A stretch of DNA of 64,000 nt from Phocaeicola oris (GTDB lineage Bacteria > Bacteroidota > Bacteroidia > Bacteroidales > Bacteroidaceae), in the NCBI RefSeq assembly GCF_021295095.1, contig NZ_JAJLQX010000018.1:1-64000 (forward strand). Reading direction: 5' to 3'. The translations under genes were made by a program, and so were the position numbers. A model generated the notes under the pieces. It was not told the DNA's origin. It saw only the letters and a program-made list of their open reading frames with translations, and searched no databases. Within the stretch, counting starts at the first letter, position 1. The number at the start of each line of letters is the position of its first letter. Below are positions 59,717 to 64,000 of the stretch, piece after piece.

Positions 59717-60967
59717 TTATTTATGTTGCTTTTTCAACTTCTTGATAGCTTTGTCTAATGCCTCGTCAGGTTGAATAGTATTATATGGTCCCCAGAAGTT
59801 TTCATCGTAGAAAGTAGATACGTTGTCTGATAGTATTTCATACTCGCCGAAGCGATCTTTCCGTGAAATATCTTTCGATTGGCCAATCTTTCTGTCGGTT
59901 ATAACAGTTTCGGCAATAACGGTATAATTAGTGTGGAACAGTTTCTTTTTCCAATCACACTTGAATCGAATAACATCCTGAATATAACTTAAATAGGTAA
60001 CCCCATTATGATCAATGTAGTCTACATGAATGGACACTTCTTGTGGTTTGAAGATTAGGCCTCCTGGTTTCTTTCGAAGTATAGCCTGAATAGCTTTATT
60101 TTTATCGCTCAAATCGAGTTCCATATCAATTCTGGTAAACGAAAGACGTTCTTTATCTATGTAAAGTTTACCGATATAAAGTGCGTAAGGCAAGTCGCGC
60201 GCGGGAAGGAAACTGACCACATATTGTGGGCGTCCGTTGATACTGGCCATATCTTCCATGTGGAATTCATAATTCTCCATCTCATTCACATCAAGGAGCA
60301 ATTCCCTATTTTTTACTAAATCTAAGTTTTTTGCAATGTTTGGGCCGCCAATTAATTTAATGGCGAGCGTATCGCTCACTTTAGTGCTGGCCAATTTACG
60401 TCCTTTCTCAATGGCCACTTTATCACGTTCTGAATCTTCTTTATATTTTGACTTGAATATGTTTGTTACGGCTTCGGATATATTAATATAATGACGTCTC
60501 TTTTCTGCTGTTTCCCTATAGAAGCCTGTAAGGATTCGGTCTTGAGTGTCATAATTAGTTCCAATTTTTTCAATTGCCTGAGTAACAAGTGATCGTGGTT
60601 CATGCCCTTCAATAATTACCTCGCCAAGTGTAGCACTTGACGGGACAAGCCAGAATATTCGGTTCTTCCCCTTCTCTTTTTCTATTTTAAATGTGGAATT
60701 GTAATATCCCATGTGCGAGATTTCTACATTCGTTTCCTGATCTGAAACAGGAATCTTTATAGTAAACTCGCCTTCTTTGTTTGTAACGGTTGCGATTTCC
60801 TCCCCGACGACAGTAATGCTGGCATGTGAGAGAACTTTCTTATTCGATCTATCTTTGACAATACCTTTAACGGTAATGAACTTATCATCATCTGTTGGAT
60901 TTGGATATATAAGTTGAGGCAAGCAGCAGACGAGCAAACATACGATAACGAATTTAATGGCTTTCAT
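59717..60967 (-). CDS. Secreted protein with carboxypeptidase-like regulatory domain
   Basis: A 416-residue protein from the ATG at 60965-60967. Signal peptide MKAIKFVIVCLLVCCLPQLI. A CarboxypepD_reg-like beta-sandwich (about 30-105) reads VKGIVKDRSNKKVLSHASIT and NKEGEFTIKIP. The rest is beta-rich and resembles Bacteroidales proteins in which this domain is joined to an outer-membrane-associated region (ILTGFYRETAEKRRHYINIS). Its function is unknown; periplasmic or surface location is likely. The longer frame (to 61072) overlaps the promoter, so the shorter start is used. Confidence 0.8.
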   Translation of the reverse strand: MKAIKFVIVCLLVCCLPQLIYPNPTDDDKFITVKGIVKDRSNKKVLSHASITVVGEEIATVTNKEGEFTIKIPVSDQETNVEISHMGYYNSTFKIEKEKGKNRIFWLVPSSATLGEVIIEGHEPRSLVTQAIEKIGTNYDTQDRILTGFYRETAEKRRHYINISEAVTNIFKSKYKEDSERDKVAIEKGRKLASTKVSDTLAIKLIGGPNIAKNLDLVKNRELLLDVNEMENYEFHMEDMASINGRPQYVVSFLPARDLPYALYIGKLYIDKERLSFTRIDMELDLSDKNKAIQAILRKKPGGLIFKPQEVSIHVDYIDHNGVTYLSYIQDVIRFKCDWKKKLFHTNYTVIAETVITDRKIGQSKDISRKDRFGEYEILSDNVSTFYDENFWGPYNTIQPDEALDKAIKKLKKQHK

Positions 60968-60998
60968 AACTAATGGTTTTAATGGGGTAACTTCTTTA

Positions 60999-61006
60999 CA
61001 AATATA
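60999..61006 (-). promoter_or_regulatory. -7 element of the regulatory-domain protein gene
   Basis: Minus-strand TATATTTG, exact TAnnTTTG, 32 bases before the ATG at 60967. Confidence 0.55.
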
Positions 61007-61073
61007 GTAAAAGGAAGCAGAAAAACAATCTTTTAATTGTATTTTTTTGACTTTATTTTTAAAGAAAGACAAT

Positions 61074-61103
61074 AAAAAAAGCGGACTAATCAGTCCGCTT
61101 TTT
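61074..61103 (-). terminator. Terminator of the mutA-mutB operon
   Basis: GCGGACT and AGTCCGC form a 7-bp stem with an AATC loop, flanked by A7 and T5, so it works on both strands. It lies 18 bases after the mutB stop. Confidence 0.9.
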
Positions 61104-61120
61104 CTTATGTTGAAGATGAA

Positions 61121-63283
61121 TTATTCTCCTAAAAGAATTTCCATGATCTTACATGCGGCTTTGGCAACTGAAGTGCCTGGGCCAAAGATTGCAGCAACAC
61201 CAGCCTTGTAAAGGAAGTCATAGTCTTGTGCAGGGATAACACCACCGGCAATAACCATAATGTCCTCACGTCCCAATTTCTTTAATTCCTGAATCAATTG
61301 AGGTATTAAAGTTTTATGACCTGCAGCAAGTGAAGATGCACCTATTACATGTACGTCGTTTTCAACAGCTTCGCGGGCAGCTTCTGCCGGAGTTTGGAAC
61401 AAAGGTCCCATATCCACATCAAAGCCACAGTCGGCATAACCTGTTGCAACAACTTTAGCACCACGGTCATGACCGTCTTGTCCCATCTTTGCAACAAAGA
61501 TACGAGGGCGGCGACCTTCTTTCTTTGCGAACTCGTCTGTTAGCTTACAAGCTTTTTCAAAGTCCGAATCATTTTTACTTTCTGATGAATACACGCCTGA
61601 AATAGTTCTAATTATTGCTTTATAACGACCAACAATCTCTTCGCAAGCATCACTAATTTCACCTAACGTACAACGGTCTTGAGCGGCTTTAACAGCCAGA
61701 GCCAATAAGTTGTTAGGACTCTTCTTGCCTTCGTGGAATTCACGGACACATTCAGTGATAGCTTCCAAATCAGATTTACATTTAGCTTCATCGCGGTTAG
61801 CGCGAACCTTATTCAGAATATTTTCTTGTTCTTTACGGACGGCAGTGTTGTCAACCTCAAGGATATCGATAGGATCTTCATGAGCTAAGCGATATTTGTT
61901 TACACCAACAATTACCTGAGAACCGGAATCGATACGAGCTTGAGTACGAGCGGCAGCTTCTTCAATACGCATCTTTGGAATACCTGTCTCAATAGCCTTA
62001 GCCATACCTCCAAGTTTCTCAATTTCTTGGATATGTTCCCAAGCCTTGTGTACTAACTCATTGGTCAATGTTTCTACATAGTAGGAACCTGCCCATGGGT
62101 CGATCTCTTTACATACTTTGGTCTCGTTCTGAATATAAATCTGTGTATTACGTGCAATACGTGCAGAGAAATCTGTTGGTAACGCAATTGCTTCGTCCAA
62201 GGCATTGGTATGTAAAGATTGAGTATGTCCGAGCACGGCAGCCATAGCTTCGATACAAGTACGTCCAACATTATTGAATGGGTCTTGTTCTGTCAAAGAC
62301 CATCCTGAAGTTTGACTATGTGTACGGAGAGCAAGTGATTTGGGTTCTTTGGCACCAAAGCTTTTTACGATCTTTGCCCATAACAAACGCCCGGCACGCA
62401 TCTTGGCAATTTCCATGAAGTGATTCGTACCGATAGCCCAGAAGAATGACAGACGCGGAGCAAATTTGTCTACCGGAATACCGGCATTTACTCCGGTACG
62501 AAGGTAGTCGATACCATCGGCAAGAGTATATGCTAACTCAATATCTGCTGTTGCTCCGGCTTCCTGCATGTGATATCCGGAGATAGAGATAGAGTTAAAC
62601 TTCGGCATATTCTGTGATGTATATTCGAAGATATCAGCGATAATCTTCATTGAGAACGATGGTGGGTAAATGTATGTATTACGTACCATGAACTCTTTTA
62701 AGATATCATTCTGAATAGTACCTGCCATCTCTTCCAACTTAGCACCTTGTTCCAAACCGGCAACAATGTAGAATGCAAGAATAGGAAGCACAGCACCATT
62801 CATGGTCATAGATACCGACATCTTATTCAAAGGAATACCCGCAAACAGCACTTTCATGTTATCTTCGCAACAGATAGATACGCCTGCTTTACCAACATCA
62901 CCAACAACACGAGAGTTATCGGGGTCATATCCACGGTGAGTAGGAAGGTCGAATGCAACTGACAAACCTTTCTGGCCGGATGCTAAGTTACGGCGATAGA
63001 ATGCATTTGATTCTTCTGCTGTAGAGAATCCGGCATACTGACGGATTGTCCATGGACGGAACGGATACATCATTGAATACGGACCACGGAGATAAGGAGG
63101 AATACCGGCAGCAAAATCCAAGTGCTCCATACCTTCAAGGTCTTCTTTTGTATATACTGGGCGAACCTCAATATGTTCAGGTGTCTTCCAATTTGGCTTA
63201 ATGTTGTTAGCTTTCAGCCATTCAGAACCAGATTCGTTCTTGATACCTGAATAAATATCTATGTCTTTAAAATTCTTTCTCAT
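61121..63283 (-). CDS. mutB: Methylmalonyl-CoA mutase large subunit
   Basis: The B12-dependent catalytic subunit (also called ScpA), interconverting succinyl-CoA and methylmalonyl-CoA in the succinate-propionate pathway of Bacteroidales. 720 residues. The substrate barrel has [36 protein letters not shown] and [16 protein letters not shown]. The C-terminal cobalamin domain has [20 protein letters not shown] with the cobalt-binding H605 (DxHxxG), and [12 protein letters not shown] and IAGGVIP. The small subunit gene precedes it by 25 bases in the same operon. Confidence 0.97.
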   Translation of the reverse strand: MRKNFKDIDIYSGIKNESGSEWLKANNIKPNWKTPEHIEVRPVYTKEDLEGMEHLDFAAGIPPYLRGPYSMMYPFRPWTIRQYAGFSTAEESNAFYRRNLASGQKGLSVAFDLPTHRGYDPDNSRVVGDVGKAGVSICCEDNMKVLFAGIPLNKMSVSMTMNGAVLPILAFYIVAGLEQGAKLEEMAGTIQNDILKEFMVRNTYIYPPSFSMKIIADIFEYTSQNMPKFNSISISGYHMQEAGATADIELAYTLADGIDYLRTGVNAGIPVDKFAPRLSFFWAIGTNHFMEIAKMRAGRLLWAKIVKSFGAKEPKSLALRTHSQTSGWSLTEQDPFNNVGRTCIEAMAAVLGHTQSLHTNALDEAIALPTDFSARIARNTQIYIQNETKVCKEIDPWAGSYYVETLTNELVHKAWEHIQEIEKLGGMAKAIETGIPKMRIEEAAARTQARIDSGSQVIVGVNKYRLAHEDPIDILEVDNTAVRKEQENILNKVRANRDEAKCKSDLEAITECVREFHEGKKSPNNLLALAVKAAQDRCTLGEISDACEEIVGRYKAIIRTISGVYSSESKNDSDFEKACKLTDEFAKKEGRRPRIFVAKMGQDGHDRGAKVVATGYADCGFDVDMGPLFQTPAEAAREAVENDVHVIGASSLAAGHKTLIPQLIQELKKLGREDIMVIAGGVIPAQDYDFLYKAGVAAIFGPGTSVAKAACKIMEILLGE

Positions 63284-63308
63284 GACTCTTATATTTAACT
63301 GAACAACA

Positions 63309-64000
63309 TTAAATTCCTAATTTCTGATTGTATTCTTTGAGTGTATCAAGAACATTGCACTTAACGTGGATAAAGTTCTCAATACCGGCAGCTTTCAAGT
63401 CTTCCATGCAAGCAGGAGCACCGGCAACTACAAACATTGCGCGGTTGTTCAAATACTTGTAAGCAGGAATAGCGTATGTAGCATATTCGTCATCACTTGA
63501 GCAGAGAACAACGATATTGGCTCCTGCTTTCAAAGCTGCGTCAACACCTTCTTCAACAGTCTCGAAGCCAAGGTTATCAATTACATTATAACCACCGCAA
63601 GCGAGGAAGTTGCAAGAGAACTGCGCACGGGCCTGACGCATTGCCAAGTTGCCGATTGTCAACATGAATGCAGTAGGAACTCTCTTTGCGTTTTCAGTAT
63701 GTATACGAAGATTTTCGAATTCATCAGCCAAACGGGTTGTTTTGATTGCTTTGAATGGAGCTTCCTCCTCCTGATGGCCACAACAGCAATGGCAAGTGAT
63801 AGCTTGTTTACCGTCTGATTTTTCTTTGAAGTTAGGGAATTGATTAGTACCCAGCATGAATTCTTTACGTTTGCCGGCATCGGTATGACGCTTAATGTTG
63901 GTAGCGTTGATATCATCCTGTACCGTTCCTGCCTTAACTGCAGCAAGAAATCCACCTTCATCTTCAACTTTCAAGAAGAGGTCCCACCCAACTTTTGCCA
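63309..64000 (-). CDS. mutA: Methylmalonyl-CoA mutase small subunit, partial at window end
   Basis: The non-catalytic partner of MutB. Only the C-terminal part is in the window: the frame runs open to 64000 (upstream codons read [10 protein letters not shown]), so the TTG near 63974 is not the start. Conserved segments are [16 protein letters not shown], a [20 protein letters not shown] segment, [20 protein letters not shown] and [20 protein letters not shown]. An insertion-like Cys/His cluster, [16 protein letters not shown], stands out. The C-terminal half has the B12-domain fold without the cobalt-binding His, as expected for this subunit. Confidence 0.94.
   Translation of the reverse strand, partial: AKVGWDLFLKVEDEGGFLAAVKAGTVQDDINATNIKRHTDAGKRKEFMLGTNQFPNFKEKSDGKQAITCHCCCGHQEEEAPFKAIKTTRLADEFENLRIHTENAKRVPTAFMLTIGNLAMRQARAQFSCNFLACGGYNVIDNLGFETVEEGVDAALKAGANIVVLCSSDDEYATYAIPAYKYLNNRAMFVVAGAPACMEDLKAAGIENFIHVKCNVLDTLKEYNQKLGI

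Overview
The window is a chromosomal segment of a member of the Bacteroidales, most likely Bacteroides in the broad sense. The evidence is the -7 promoter element TAnnTTTG in front of many genes, a GldB-type lipoprotein, a fimbrillin-like lipoprotein, two-subunit methylmalonyl-CoA mutase, the ExbB/ExbD/TonB set, DPP-IV, an M64 peptidase and a secreted GH29 fucosidase. The assignment rests on gene content only; no rRNA is present. One tRNA (Ser-GGA) is seen.

Positions 1 to about 18,500 are an accessory island. It opens with a mobilisation module: a possible oriT palindrome, a MobC-like protein, a relaxase and a membrane-anchored third protein. Next is a leftward type I restriction-modification operon: an XRE regulator with an in-frame amber codon, then hsdM (long form), hsdS, hsdR, a YgjP/DUF45 metallopeptidase and an AlbA_2 (Schlafen-type) protein, with overlapping ends. 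RhuM-family genes lie on both sides of it; the right one is a RhuM-Fic fusion split by a frameshift. Then come a HipB-like regulator without HipA, a truncated AlbA_2 fragment, and an intact protein that appears to join an EVE-like (modified-base reader) domain to a PD-(D/E)XK nuclease. The island ends in about 950 bases without intact genes, holding a 15-bp hairpin, a perfect 22-bp-arm palindrome and a 221-bp MITE-like element.

From 18,540 to 23,461 a GC-richer operon encodes the route from ketoisovalerate to phosphopantetheine: a DUF2520 dehydrogenase (candidate ketopantoate reductase), panB, panC, panD, coaBC and coaX. The rest is core-like: a Tat-exported sugar isomerase-like protein; the AmmeMemoRadiSam pair; gldB, a tetrapyrrole-methylase-family enzyme and an orphan NarI-like cytochrome; lipA; DPP-IV; a YhcC radical SAM protein; a DUF389 membrane protein; an alarmone-hydrolase-like HD protein, a cytidylate-kinase-like protein and a flavodiiron protein; Sua5/YciO, PIF1-TPR helicase, cytidine deaminase and a LysM glucosaminidase; tonB; polyprenyl synthase; TatD; tRNA-Ser; the exbB-exbD operon; M64 peptidase; Lrp; fucosidase-thyA-folA; an rRNA m5C methyltransferase; a fimbrillin locus with a 42-residue peptide gene and a G8 tract at the -33 position of its promoter; topoisomerase III; and mutB/mutA (mutA runs off the right end).

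The most unusual signal is a dispersed repeat family. Four intergenic regions (near 23.6, 34.1, 43.4 and 54.5 kb) carry arrays in which a near-palindromic 8-bp core, roughly ATNCGNAT, recurs at exactly 22-bp steps, 4 to 6 clear copies per array (20 in all). The phasing is strict while the core's middle bases vary. I do not recognise this family.
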